Shown in pieces: positions 48,303-60,862 of a stretch of 64,000 bases of DNA (positions within the stretch are counted from its first letter, which is position 1; the number at the start of each line of letters is the position of its first letter). The stretch spans positions 42,601,095-42,665,094 of the forward strand of contig NC_082597.1 in the NCBI RefSeq assembly GCF_030936135.1, given 5' to 3'. Below the pieces are notes generated by a model. The model was given only the letters and a program-made list of their open reading frames with translations. It ran no database searches and had not been told where the DNA came from. The DNA comes from Gavia stellata. Its lineage: Eukaryota > Chordata > Aves > Gaviiformes > Gaviidae. Both the position numbers and the translations under genes were made by a program.

Positions 48303-51300
48303 GGTTCAAGAGACCGCTGTCTTCCACAGCATTATCACTGTGTATCCATCTTCCCTTCACAATCTTCAGCAGAGCTATCACCAAAGGGAGGAGCCAGCCT
48401 TCGGTGAGTGGCTTTCCTTATCCTTTGGTTGAGAGGAGAGAGTGAACAGGCTGTCCTTGAGGAGCAAAGTGGGTGTGATAAGGGGCCATCTTGACTGGCA
48501 GGAGGTGGGCACCACAGGGGAAAGAACACCTACCAACATCTTGTGCTTTGGTCCGTCCGTATGACGTCCTGGTGCTTTGTTGAGAGAATGCAGCAAGAAG
48601 TGCAGTGTGATTTTGCTCAGTTAGGCCAAGGGGCATAGTTGCAGTAAGCAGCACTGTACAAATTCCCCTAATCAAAGCTACAGTAAAACTACCTGCAGTC
48701 CAACCACATACTGATGGACTTCCCTGTTAATTGTGAGGCTGTTTACAGCCTCTTTATTACAAAATAATTGCAAGATTTTTTAGCTTTTAATAAACACAAA
48801 ATAGTTTATTACAAAAGAATTCTTATGGAAATCTGGTACCACCCCCATCCTTTCATTTAATCTCACCCTGAGGTGAGATTGTGTAATAGAAGTAGCAATG
48901 CATGTCAGAATATTAGTTTACTCACAGGTCTGGAAGGCAAAGGGATCTTGCAGCTGCCTTATCCCTTTGACAGAACAAGAAACTGTAGCAGATCCACCCC
49001 TCTTTGTTTAGCTGAACCTAGTAAGTCAAGGACAAACAGATTCTCTCCCCAACGCAAGTAACAGTACTCTGTGGGGAAGCTAATGATCTGAGGACAAAAT
49101 TAAATGTAATTTTACAGATTCCCAGGCATCTGTAATAGTCTGTAATCCACCAGCCTTTAGTGCTCTGAATTGTACATTAGAGAAAAGGTAAGAATCTAAG
49201 GTCTTATTTTTCCAGCCATTTTAAACTGAAATTAGGTGAGAAGTGAGAAAGGGGGATGTAAACATGGGGATTTTTTCAAAATCCTTGGGCTGTACAGCTT
49301 CCTGCCCATGCCCAGCTCATTGTGCTAAATTTCACTTGAGATTTATGCATGGACAGGCAATGCTTGTATTGTTCAGACAAATATAATGTGATATCCAAAT
49401 CACAAAGCTTAATTTTCGTCTTGTTTACAAGATCCACTGATTAATGCTGGCAAAGGATTATAACTCTTTTTGTGAAAACATCGTTTATAGATGCTTGAGG
49501 ACAGGCTGGACTTCTGCTTTAATTATAGATAGAATCACTAGATGGAGCCAGAGTCATCTCTGCAGGAAAGCATCTTGTAACCTGGACTATCCTGGATATG
49601 TCAAAATCCCCTACTTCATAAAGATCTCAGTTCAGTTTCCAAGCACAGAATTTCAACTGCATGCACATATAACTGCAAGATCACTGCATTGCTAAATCAA
49701 TGGTGCATTTTTAGTGTGATGGTAATTTTTGTGCAAATTGCATATAGTTGTAATATAATCATGGTTTTATATTAGGTCTATCTGATCAAAGGCTTTGGAT
49801 TCTCATAGATTGCATGGGCATTATTAGAAAAGAAAAAGAAAGAGAAAACGTACTTTCTAGTTTCAAGGTAATATTCAGCTGGAGAAAGAATAACTGGCAG
49901 TAAACTGAACTCAGTTGGCCTTGGTTTAGAAAAGAGGCAAGATGACTTTCAAAGGAACAAAGTAGTAGACAGGCCTTCTATGTTCAGTTTAGAAGCAGGG
50001 GAGAGAGCCATTCACCATAATGATCTAAGCTGTCATAATTTGACCTAAGTATGTCTCCATTATCTGGTGCTCGACACGCACACCATACTGCCAGTGGCAC
50101 CTGGATGGTACCTTATGGGCTTCAGGAGCACATACAGTGGCTTGGAGGATCTTTGTAGCCCAGAAGCAAGCAGCTGACAGGAGACACCAACCTCTGTCCT
50201 CTGGTAGGACAGAAGGTAATGGCACCCACAAGAAGAAACCTCCCTCCCAAGATCCCCTTCACCATTCCAGCCTGACCAGCAGTCACCAATGCCAGCAAGA
50301 GGCCATCCTCCCATAGATTTTAAAATGTCCCACCAGAGCTGAGGGCCCTATCACCTTTGCCAATGCCCACACACAGTCTCTGGGATAGAGCATGACAGCG
50401 GAAGAGAAGAGAAACTACGTCTGTGAGACAAGGGACCTTGGCATTGTTAGTGATACACCAGGAGGCAGAGGCAGCAGGTGCATCTAGTAAATGTAGGTAA
50501 GGTCATGACCATCGCATACATGTTCTGGAGGCAGATGGAGCCACAGCCAACCACTGAGAGAGGAACAGGTAAAGCGATTAGAGCTAAAAGTCAATGGCTG
50601 GACTGCAAGTGTGACTACCGCCTTGGACTGGAGTTGTGTCAGGTTGGGTGCTTCATCCTCCTACTTCCCTTTACTTGCCAAGGGAGGTGAGAGTTTGAGA
50701 TTACTGGTGGCATCTCATGCATCTTTTCATCAAGGACAAGACAGGACCAAAAGCGTCTTGCACCCAGATTGCTGTGCTCACAGAGAAAGCGAAAGTGGCC
50801 AGTCTCCTCCCACTGACCACTTCGGCTTGGTCTTTTTTAAACAAATAGTTTATTAGAGAAAAAATTGGTGATCTTACTGGGAGAGTTTCAAAGCGCAGGA
50901 AACTATTGTAAAGAAAAGGGGAAGAAAAGATAATACTTGTTCAGTTCCCTCGCTGTCCCGGACTCTTGTGCCTCTGAGGGTTGTTTATTGGTAGGGGCTG
51001 TGTTAAGCCCGTCCAACCAGAATAACTGGAGGCCCCCATTTTGTTTCTTCCCCAAAAGATCCAAAACACCAGAAGCCCCCGCCCCACAGCTTCTTTGCCT
51101 CCTACAGCTGCCCCTACCTTCATGAAATGAGTCAACAAATCATGGCAGGGTTGAGAGGAGGCTGTGGAGAGTTAGTAATGCATGGACATCCATAAACACA
51201 TGCACTCAGAGAAATATTTAATCATACGCCTCCTGTTAATACCCTAGATAGGTATAGCTGTGGTGGTGCTGGAGGGCTACAGTTCCTTCAGCCTGTCTGA

Positions 51301-52016
51301 ATTAGGTGTACGGATTGTTAGAAGACTCTGAAGCAAGTTAAGGGTATTATTTAAAATGGAAAAGCCATCATGCAAACAGAGAAGGCAACACCAGAATGGT
51401 AATTTCCACAAGTGTTCAGCAGGATAAGGCCTGACCTGCAAAACTGAGCAGGGAATCTGACCCATGAATGTTGTTTACAATCTCCAACATATTTTTTCTG
51501 TAAACCTATCTAAATCTGAGTTTACAAGACCTTAGCTCTCAAAACGTATGGTTCTTCTTATGCTCTTGCATACTTTTGTTACACACCAAACCGGGTCAGA
51601 AGGTCTGTTCTGCAGCAAGCCGCTGTTCAGGAACTTTTTTTTCCCTTGTGGTGAGGTCAAATTTCAATATATGGAGTTTCCCTAATTCTGTTTGTTCCTA
51701 AAGTAATTCTGAAATGGAGGCAAGGTCCTCCAAAAGAATTGTAATTGAGCTGGTATGACTAAGCTATACAGTAGGAAAATCAGCTGAACAGCAGATTTGT
51801 ATTTTGTCAAAGCTATGATTTTTATGGTTGACGCAGGTTTTAGGAAAGCTGTTCTGCAGCATCTCTTCAGATAAGACCTACAATCACAGAATGGTCTGGC
51901 AGTCAACCAGAAATGAGCACACTCAAAGAACAGGCAGAATTATACCTGGAGTGTTGCTCCTTGCTAATATGCATGGCAGAGTCCTGCTACACGGTTTATC
52001 TTTTGACAGCCAGCTA

Positions 52017-52061
52017 TGATGTCAGATAGAGCTATACCTTATGAAGCAATTTCACTTCCTG
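52017..52061 (+). promoter_or_regulatory. Putative proximal promoter motifs of GLIPR1
   Basis: A CRE/AP-1-like TGATGTCA (52017-52024) and an ETS/PU.1-like CACTTCCTG (52053-52061) lie 130-176 bp upstream of the start codon. The third paralogue has an AP-1 site next to an ETS core at the same distance. No TATA box or CpG island is present, unlike the pseudogene copy. Confidence 0.35.
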
Positions 52062-52192
52062 TTACTTTGACATTTTCAAGCACTTCCACACCCAGAGGAC
52101 AAGCTCTGAAGAGCAGCTTACCAGTATTATCTCCACCTAAGAGATTTTTCTTTTAAAAAATTTAAAAAAAATACTGAGAGCATTGAAGAATT

Positions 52193-55100
52193 ATGAAAAT
52201 CACATTTTTCTTTGCTGTGTTGTTCTTACTGTATATCTTCGCTTGCTGTCATGCTTATCCACAATACACCTTGCCTGACATAGAAGATGCAAAGTTCATT
52301 GAAGACTGTGTGAGAGGTCACAACAAGTTTCGATCCAAAGTGAATCCACCAGCCAGCAATATGTTTCGCATGGTAAGGTGTTTGTGATCTGTTTGAAAAT
52401 TAATATAGATTGTGCTGCTGATTTAGCCCATCTTATTATTAATTTGCTTTGTGCTTCTCCTTCACTTTCTGTGAATGATTTCTGTACTATATATGTCAGT
52501 TCATCACAGGAAATAGAAAAGATATTAATTTTTACAGTATTGTTCAGTTTTAATAATTTGAAAGTAATTCCTTGTTTAGGCACGGATTGCTACTCTAAAC
52601 TTCAGCCAGAGAAAAGGGCTGTATTGCAAAAAATAGTGTTCAGTTTTCAGCATTTCATTTACCTCTTTCTAAGAGAGATAGATAGTAATCTATTTCATGT
52701 TAGGTTTTGTACAGGGAAGATGTTTGGTATTAAAAAGCTCCTGAATAGGCTATCTGCCCAACAGGATTTGTTGAAAATCTATCATCTCCCCTTGTTTCTT
52801 CCAATCTAGAACATGTGTTGAAGAAAGGGATTTGCCAGGACATCCATTTAGATACCTGATCTTCATTTGCTGTAGTAGGGTTTGGGGAGTAGGGATACTA
52901 GTATCTGGGCTGGAAAGCAGAGCTTCCTATAAATATAATGGATATCAGAACAGGCCATGGATAGGTCTCAGCTTGCTCGGTGGCACACATAAGGAAAAAG
53001 GTAGATAGATAGCTGAGGGAGGTAACCCCAGCCAGTTCATGTCATTACTCTGAGCCCTCCAGCAGCGTGGCATAGCTGGAAAGGAAGTTAAATGCATAAC
53101 CACATGCACAGTATGAATCATTTCTATGAAAGGAAGTTAATAGTAAAGGGGTAAAATTCAGACTACTCATGATTTTAATTTCTTGCCATTTTAAAAAACA
53201 ATGTTTAATTTAAAATGCTAGCTCACAAGAGCAAACTTAGCTGCTCAGGCCAAAGATCCATCAAGCCTGGAATAAGAGCAGGACAAATATACAGAAACCC
53301 CTTGAATCAAAGGTGTTGCATTGTATTTAAAAGCTCTTGATGGATTTTTCTTGCATGATTTTTTTTCAGCCTTGATCTCGTGCAAGTTTTTATCGCCCCT
53401 AGCATGGTGTAGCAAGAGCTGCAGAGCCTAACGAGAAGTCGTATGAAAGTATCTCCTTGCATTTGATTTGGACCGGTTAATGCCTAGCTTCGTTTGATAG
53501 TCTCTGGTCTCTGTATTGGAAGGAGCAAGTAATTATTGCTTATTTACCTACTTCACAGAAGACGTTCAACTGTCTCTGATATAAGCTGCAGAGCACTCGC
53601 TGTTGCTTTATGAAAGCCCTCCATACTTGAGGATGATCATCCTCCTCCATTTTCTCCCCACCCTTTCCAGTTCTAGTGTCCCCTTCTTAAGGTGGGGTGC
53701 TGCACACAGCATTTAACAGGACTTCTACAGTCGTGTAATTATATATATGGTTTTATTCTCCATTCCTTCTCAAGGAATTTCTAACACTTTATTTGCTTTT
53801 TAGACTACTACTAAACATTGATTTACAAGTGGTTATAGCCATTTCCAAACCTGCCATTATGAACACAAAGTCAATTTTTTTTTTTCCTCGCATCCCTTAA
53901 CTTACATTTGTCGGTACTGAATTTTACCTGCCATTTTATTGCCTGGTCATTCAGTGGCATAAAATCTTTCTGCAAGTCTCGCAGACTGGTTTCTCAAATT
54001 ATCACTTGTGCCAGTCAGCATGGGAATGGTTCCTCCTCAGCCCAGCAGAGATGAGGGACCCTTTTATTTGCTTTGGCCACATGCGGAGGAGGGAGAAGAG
54101 CAAATGAGCAGAAGGGGCTGGGGAAGGGGGCTGGGGAAGGGAGCAGCTGTGACTCTTTGCCTTTCCATCCTGGCCAGCAAAACAGAATTCCTGTCTGGTC
54201 TAGAGGTAATTGCAAAGTGCAAATCCCTGGACAGCCAACAGCTCCTAGGCATAAAGTTCCTCAAGCCCCTCTAAGGCTGGGGGTTTCACCCAGTTACCTC
54301 CTCTCAGGCCGAGCAGCTTAAAGACTGCAATCCAGCTATAATGATTTTAACAAGTCAGCTATCACAGGACAGTGGATAGATACTATATGTCCTGTAATAT
54401 CTAAGGGAGAAAGAAGAAAAAAAAAATTGCTATGCGAGTAGAAATGTCAAGTCAGAGAGAGAAACTGAATGCAGGGATGAGAAGCACAAAAGGGGAAAAG
54501 AATCCTTACAAGTTTCTGTTTAAAAATGTTTTAATTCAGCTAAGTCCATAACTGCAGTCCAGGTTGTGTTATGTTTTCTTCCTTTTCTACAGTCCTGGGA
54601 TGCTGCTTTAGCTAAGACTGCCAAAGCGTGGGCGAAAAAGTGCAAGTTTAAGCACAATATCTACCTTAAAATGCCGGGGAAGGTGCACCCCACCTTCACC
54701 CCTGTTGGAGAAAACATCTGGACTGGCACAGCCACCATCTTCTCCGTGGATGCAGCTCTCAGTAGCTGGTTTAATGAAGTCAGCAGCTATGATTTCAACA
54801 CTGATAGCTGTACTGGCATGTGTGGTCACTACACCCAGGTGAGTCTTACATGCCCAATGTTTTATAATGTAATGGTTTCACAGAAAATCCAAGTACAGGC
54901 TTGAAACAGACTGCTTTGGAACAGGTATTACAGCAGGGGTTTTCACCCCCTGGTTTATTGCCACATGAGATTGGAAATAAATATTCAGAGCCACAGGGAT
55001 GTTCAAGTCCTATTTTCAGTGATGGTGGGAAGGGATTATGCCCCTGACAATTTCATGTTTCCAGAGGAGCCGGATAATAAATGCAAAAACATCTATCAAT

Positions 55101-57873
55101 CAGTCATTTGTCTAAGCTGCCCTTTGGGTTGTCGATGTTGCTCCTGTGTCATCTGTTTTAAACTTCCACAAGACCCTTCCCTTCTCCTTCCTCCCTTAAT
55201 GCTGTTGCTTTTTCAGTCTTTGAACAGGTGCATTACATATTTCCCTTTGCCCTTCAGGTCGTTTGGGCAGAGAGTTACAAAGTTGGCTGCGCAGTTCACT
55301 TCTGCAATACAGTTGAAAATTTTCCAGGACTCTTCAGAGCAGCACATTTTGTTTGCGACTACGGGCCAGCGTAAGTTAATTACGGCATTTGGGGGTTACA
55401 TTTTTTTATTTTTTAAATATCCTGTAGCTGGCCTTGTTATCAGATGCCAACAATGATGGGAGCAGTTGTAACAAATTTCAGAAGGAGCTATGTCCACATG
55501 TCACTGGTCCAAGGGAAACTTCCCCAGCCATTGAGAGCAGAAGCTGCTGGACATAGTTGGAGCTGCAGAAAATCCCTTCCTAAAAAAGCAGGCGAGCAGA
55601 TCCTAGCTGAGAGCACTTGCAATAACCAAGAGTGGTGGAGTAAGATCTGTTTTGACTTCAGTCTCTGCAGGAAAAGTGGGGAAGGTGCAAGCTTTCCGCT
55701 TGAGAAAGATTACATCTTTCTATGGCCCCGCCTGAACTTCAAACAAGACATTTTAATTGAAGAAATAAAAGGAAGACAGTTCTCTAATTTATCTTGTACC
55801 TTGCAATTTCTGGACTTAGCTTTTACAGTTTTGTTTTTAAAATACGGGTGGGTAATGAGGGACTAGAGGCAGATTCTTTTATGCTTACACTGAATAATAC
55901 AGTATTGCCTGAGAAGTCTCATTCATTTCAAATGGTGAGAGTCACCAGGTAGCTGCTCCCCATGCCTGTGAGAGCTTTAATCTGATCTAAGAGGAATTTT
56001 GAAGAATTGCAATGATCAGTTTTTGAATAAAGGGATTTTCCCCCCTATAATAGCTTTTCGTGGTAAGTTATTCTAACAGTCTGATGAAACCATGTATTTA
56101 AATTGCTTTTCAAACGACTGAGCTAACAAAATACTGTTCTTCTGCTTTGCAGAGGGAATTACCCAAGAAAACCATATAAAGCAGGACAACCATGCAGTGG
56201 ATGCAGTTATGAGAAGTGTGTAGACAACCTCTGTGGTAAGACCAAAATGATCAACTAAGAAAATTGCACAGAAATAAAAGTGGCATAATTATCAGTGGAA
56301 GTATAACAGTGAGTCAATTTGCACTAAGTACATAGTGGGTCTGTAGCCCACCACACAGCAACAGTACCGAACCCTGGTAAGAACAGTATAAGAAGGAATT
56401 CTTTGAAATACTTTGCTGTTGAAGGCTCTCAGAGGTAGAAGCCAGAGTTTCTGATGAAGAGAAGTACCAGTTAGACTACTTTTCTCCTTTTATCTGATCA
56501 GGAAGTCAAATCTAAAACATTAGCCCCAACAAATACTCCCTGTTTGGTTCTTCTTTCCTAGCAGAAATAGTGTATTTAACTTCTGCTTTCTTGCTTGTTT
56601 AGTATGTCCTATTACGTTTTCCAGAAAACCATAGTTCTGAACCAGTAATAAGACTATACTGAAAAGCACGCTTATTTCTAACTTCCTCGATTTTCTGAAA
56701 TACAGCAGTGAAAGCTTGCTTTTCCACAGCAGTTTTCAGCTGTGGACCTTTATGTCATTACACCTAGTCCCAAATTAGTCAGAAATAGCGTTTTAAATAC
56801 ACGGAGATTAAAGGACATGCAACAATGTCTTAAATCAAATATGAATTTTATACAGCTATTTAACGAGGATGGTCTGTACTAGCCAGGCTCTAGATAGCTT
56901 CAGCTGTAGAAATAATTAGGCGTTTGGTATTCTTATTTCTTTCTGTGATATCCTGGCTGACTCATCTTGAAGCCTCAGGCTGATGCATCACAGGAAAACT
57001 AAAAACATCTCAAAGACTAGGGGGAGGGAGAGGAGGAAGAGAGCTTTTAAAAATTGAGTGCTAGATCCTACCACCCATTTCACCATATTCTCCTGTAGGG
57101 CAAATCAGCAATTCCAATAGGATGCACATAGGCAATCCTGCAAATGCATCAAAGCTCTTAGTAAAGGTGTACTTCTGTGATAAATTTAGTAGTTCTATTT
57201 GTCCGTCTGTAACTACTTAAATTGGGTTTGTGTATCAATTTTAAATAAATTCCATGTTTTGTTTTTATTTGCTATTCCCTCCTCCCCATGACATAAATGC
57301 TTCTTAATACAGGTGCTTCTTTTCTGCTTCTCTTTCAATTTAATAAAAATATGAGCCCCACACCAGTTGGGAACCTGCTCCTGTTGGCCTGCTTCCCCCT
57401 TGCAGGATATTTTAGGCACTGACTGGCATCGTCAGTGCAATCAGCCAGGCAGCAGTGATGGCTTATCTCTTTACATTAAGAACCACCACTGAATGATACT
57501 CACATTTATTTCCTTTTCTGATCTCTCTACAGAAAATACAGAACGTGAGAAGCTGATAAGTATGTATCAAATTGTTCTTAATTGCTTTCCTGTAAGTACG
57601 GCTAAGTTTGATGGGTCTTAACAGCTGTTTCTTCACTGTTTTTTAGATTATGCCTACTGGTACCCGGACTGGGATACACAGCCCCAGCCACCGCGGCCCC
57701 GTCCCCCCAGGCCTCCCACGCCACCGTACATCCCACCTGCTGAGCATCCGCATCCCTCTTGTGACCAGTACTGTCTCAGTGTTTCGATTTTAAGACCACT
57801 GTTTTTGGTACTGAGTGCTGGTGCTGTTCTTTTAGTACAACAGTGGTTTCCACACACATTTTTTTATGAGTAA
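52193..57873 (+). CDS. GLIPR1: GLIPR1-type membrane-anchored CAP-domain protein (complete)
   Basis: Six exons: 52193-52372, 54593-54838, 55258-55370, 56153-56235, 57533-57559, 57647-57873. All are GT-AG with matching phases; 291 residues with no internal stop. Signal peptide 1-21 (cleavage after CHA). CAP domain about 27-180, with HNKFRSKVNPPASNM (His43), GENIW (Glu100), FNEV (Glu122) and the CAP signature GHYTQVVWAESYKVGC (His139), so the conserved cavity residues are all present. The second signature FVCDYGPAGNY has Asp where Asn or Gln is commoner. A short cysteine hinge (CSGCSYEKCVDNLC) follows, then a proline-rich stalk (228-253), then a hydrophobic C-terminal segment at 264-281 followed by QQWFPHTFFYE, like the human GLIPR1 tail LVQHKYPN. 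It is therefore probably a secreted-pathway type I membrane protein. GLIPR1 family members are known in myeloid cells, testis and tumours; the biochemical role is unsettled. Which of GLIPR1, GLIPR1L1 or GLIPR1L2 is the strict orthologue cannot be told by eye; the membrane tail favours GLIPR1. Intron 1 holds an ancient CR1-like fragment. Confidence 0.93.
53600..54000 (-). mobile_element. Ancient CR1-type LINE remnant
   Basis: Highly diverged minus-oriented element in GLIPR1 intron 1. The plus strand keeps the order of an old sauropsid CR1 3' region: TTTTCTCCCCACCCTTTCCAG, CTTAAGGTGGGGTGCTGCAC, TTTATTTGCTTTTTAGACT, then TTGTCGGTACTGAATTTTAC, CTGCCATTTTATTGCC and CAAGTCTCGCAGACTG. It is far more decayed than the avian CR1 copies elsewhere in the window, so it probably predates the bird radiation. 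Confidence 0.7.
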
Positions 57874-60682
57874 TGATCAGCTAAGATACTGATAGTGATC
57901 CTACCGCTGTATTACTCTCAGAGAATTGCACACATTTGCAAAAACACTCAGTCATCTCTCCATTATCCTCATGATGTTTATCCAGCATAGAAAAGGCTGC
58001 TTCTTCTCTCAAGGGAAGATAAAAGTGGCTGTGCATAGAGTTAGTGTAATTTATTGGCAGTAGCTGCAACACGCTTCTACATCCGTATGAGCCTCTTTTA
58101 GCTCTGGCTTAGGAGTAGATTGCTTAGGGGGACCATGTAGACTATATATTACTACACATTCTAACAAGCCTCCTGGAAACCTGGAGCATCACAAAGACAT
58201 GTCTAAATCTGCATAGCGGATCCAAAAGAAGCAATAACTCATCTCCATTAACCTTCAATTATCCCAGACATCACTTTCCCCAGATAATGGAGATTTAACT
58301 GTATGTATTATTTTTAAGAACAGAAAGCTTGTCCTGTACTCTATTTAACCTATGTGTATCAGTCTCCATTAAAGTTACTCTATTGTCAGTTGCACTATTC
58401 TGTTCTTCTCTCAGAGTTAAGCTTTGTCCTCCATAGCTAGAATAATGCCAGGGAAAGTTGATAGAGCAAGGATTCAGACGGAGTGTCAATGGGGAGGGCT
58501 TAATTGTAGGATGTGAGATGGTGACAAAATCTGTAATGCAGAGTAGATGACAGCCATCCTGAGCTTGCAGGCAGGCGAAGGTGGGGGAGCAGGGAGATAA
58601 AACAGGAGAGGGAGGATGAAATGGGCCCAGGACAGATTCTGGTTCAGAAATGGAAGATCTCAGCCTCATTAAAAAAAGCCCAAACCGTTGATGGATTCAG
58701 TTTGTTTTGAGAGGCATTTAGCCCTCGACCCCTATTGTTCCAATATACATTTGTTAGTAAGAGAAACAAACCTGTCTTTCAAGCTAAGAGATACTCGCTG
58801 ATGTTAGCAAGGCATAACTGCTATCAATATTTAAAGCTGTTTCTCCTCCTGTATTTTAGTCCTAATGTTTTGAGAACACAGTTACTCAAATTCTGAGCCA
58901 TGTTGCAGCTGTGAAGGAGCATGGCATCCCACAGAAGAAAAATGAGCCCCAAATATTTGGGCTCTTGTCATATGCTGCAAAATGTCACCATATAAGAAGA
59001 TAGATACATATTTAATTTCACAATTGTCAGTTCTTGTCTGCTGCCATCTTTTATATGTAGCAACAGCAAGTAGGCTGGGGGTGGGCAAGTGGTTGGGAGG
59101 GGACACAGCTGGGACAGCTGACCCGAATTGACCAAAGGGATATTCTATACCATACAACATTGAATTCAGCAAAAAAACCCTGGGATACAGGAAAAAGAAA
59201 GGTGGGGGGCTGGCTTCGAGGGTGGACATTGCTCAGAGACTGTCTGGGCATCAGTATGCCGTTGGGGGTGGCGAGTGATTGCCTTTGCATCACTTGGGGG
59301 TTTAGTTTGTTCGTTTCCGCCCTCCTCTTTCCACTCATATTAAGCTGTCTTTATCCTGAGCCATGAATTTTCTCACTTTTCTTTTTTCTGTTTTCTTCCT
59401 CCATCCTGCTGGGGAAGGGGGAGTGAGTGAGCAGCTGTGTGCGTGCTTGCTTGCTGGCAGGGGTCAACCCACCACATTATTCTGCTCTGAAAAGTGGTCT
59501 GTAGGGGAGTTGTGAACATAGTGTTTCTCATTCACTATTCCCTCAGAGGGCCTTTTCGCCTGTAAGCAGTCTCCCCATGAGTAGCTGGAGGTGTGTGACC
59601 CACAGGACCTAATGTGTGCTGGTGGGGCTGCTGGTGCAGGCTCACAGTGTGACCCTGGACAACCAACCTGAATGTGGCCTTGCCACCAGCCCCAACATCT
59701 GTAGCACTGCATGCGTGGAAGTGATAACTGAGACCTACACCCAGGTATTCAAAGGATGCAGATTCCTAAAACGAAACCTGGAGTGGGAAGAAACCCAACC
59801 TCATTCCCACAGAGATGTCCAGGTCGGGACTGTGGGAAAGGGCCTGAGCTTGATGGACAGGTGATAATTAAGGGTAGTGTGAGGAAGAGGGTGGTGATGG
59901 TGGTAGGTCTAAGCAGGGAGTGTTGGGCACCCGAGGCAACATGCATGGAACATCAGCTCCCAGCTCCGGGCTGTGAAACCTGGTGTGGGTGCTGGGCACC
60001 CGGCACGAGACAGCACCAACCTTCATAGCACCCAACTCTGCTGGGGGCTTGGGTTCCAGGGAATGATTTACGAATTGCTAAAGCTTGGGAGGAGAAACTG
60101 ATAGCAACACATAACCCAAGCATGCGATCACAGGCGAAAACTATCAATAACCGCAGCATATTTAAATTGCAGTTCTCAGCCAAACTTACCCCTCCAATAA
60201 CTCGCTGTACAATCAAAGTGACTGTTCATACTGTAGTAAAAGTCATAGGTCAAATCAATTATTTCACACAGCATTTTGGCTCAGAGTAACAGCCATGAAA
60301 AGCAGAAAATTTATCCAAAACTTTACTGCAATCCATAGTGATTGCTACGGATGGCATGGTGGGGGCCAAAGAAACAAAACCAAAGAAGCCCAAAGGACAG
60401 GAGAGAAGAAGCTTGCCCACCACAATTAAAGAAAGAAGAAAAAAAGAGAGGAACAAAGCTGCCACAGCTCTGATGTGAACTTGTAGCTTAATTTCCTTAT
60501 TCTCATGGCAACGCTTTTGAAACATGACTCATTTCCTGTGACCAACGCCATATTCAATTACCATGGCTAAGATAAGTCCAGCCCACATGCCTTCCAAGCA
60601 AAACGTTGCTGGTGAAGCTAAAACCACCTCGTACAGCTGAAACACTCTGCTCTTAAAGCTGGAAGACCAGAGGCTGAGAATC
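57874..60682. other. Intergenic spacer between GLIPR1 and the third GLIPR1-type gene
   Basis: 2.8 kb including the GLIPR1 3' UTR; an ATTAAA at 58368-58373 is a possible polyadenylation signal. The stretch at about 59.4-60.06 kb is GC-richer and may be an unclassified repeat. No coding exon was found on either strand. Confidence 0.45.
60525..60538 (+). promoter_or_regulatory. AP-1/ETS composite site upstream of third GLIPR1-type gene
   Basis: TGACTCATTTCCTG joins a perfect AP-1 site (TGACTCA) directly to an ETS core (TTTCCTG), 145-158 bp before the start codon. Such composites are common in myeloid and stress-induced promoters; activity here is inference. Confidence 0.4.
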
Positions 60683-60862
60683 ATGACAAGCACATTTTCT
60701 GCTTGTGTGCTGGCTTTACTGCACTTCTGTCGTTCCTCTGACTCCTATGAACCACCGACATTGCCTGACGTTGGAGATCCAAAGTTTATTGAGGAATGTG
60801 TGCAAATCCATAACAGATTCCGGTCTGGAGTGAATCCACCAGCCAGCAACATGCTCTACATG
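60683..60862 (+). CDS. GLIPR1-type paralogue, exon 1 (gene continues past right edge)
   Basis: 180-bp exon, the same length and phase as GLIPR1 exon 1, ending ATG|GTAAGG in both. It encodes a leader of about 20 residues, then TLPDVGDPKFIEECVQIHNRF and SGVNPPASNMLYM, which align closely with LPDIEDAKFIEDCVRGHNKF and KVNPPASNMFRM of the intact neighbour. The nucleotide match across the last 24 exon bases is near-perfect, which suggests recent duplication or gene conversion. I found no exon 2 (expected to begin SWDAALAK or similar) before 64000, so intron 1 is over 3.1 kb. Exon 1 looks intact; whether the whole gene is functional cannot be judged. Confidence 0.9.

Larger units (their letters stand above)
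46380..52192. other. Intergenic region between GLIPR1-like pseudogene and GLIPR1
   Basis: About 5.8 kb with no exon I can support. It contains a CR1 fragment (48086-48302). A 142-codon open frame on the minus strand at 46798-47226 has no recognisable domain. A somewhat GC-richer stretch at about 49.99-51.14 kb has the texture of a decayed repeat that I could not classify. Confidence 0.5.

Noticed and set aside
51880-51900. AATCACAGAATGGTCTGGCAG, resembling the inverted CR1 3' end
   Set aside because: The match is only about 15 bases and the expected CR1 sequence does not follow.
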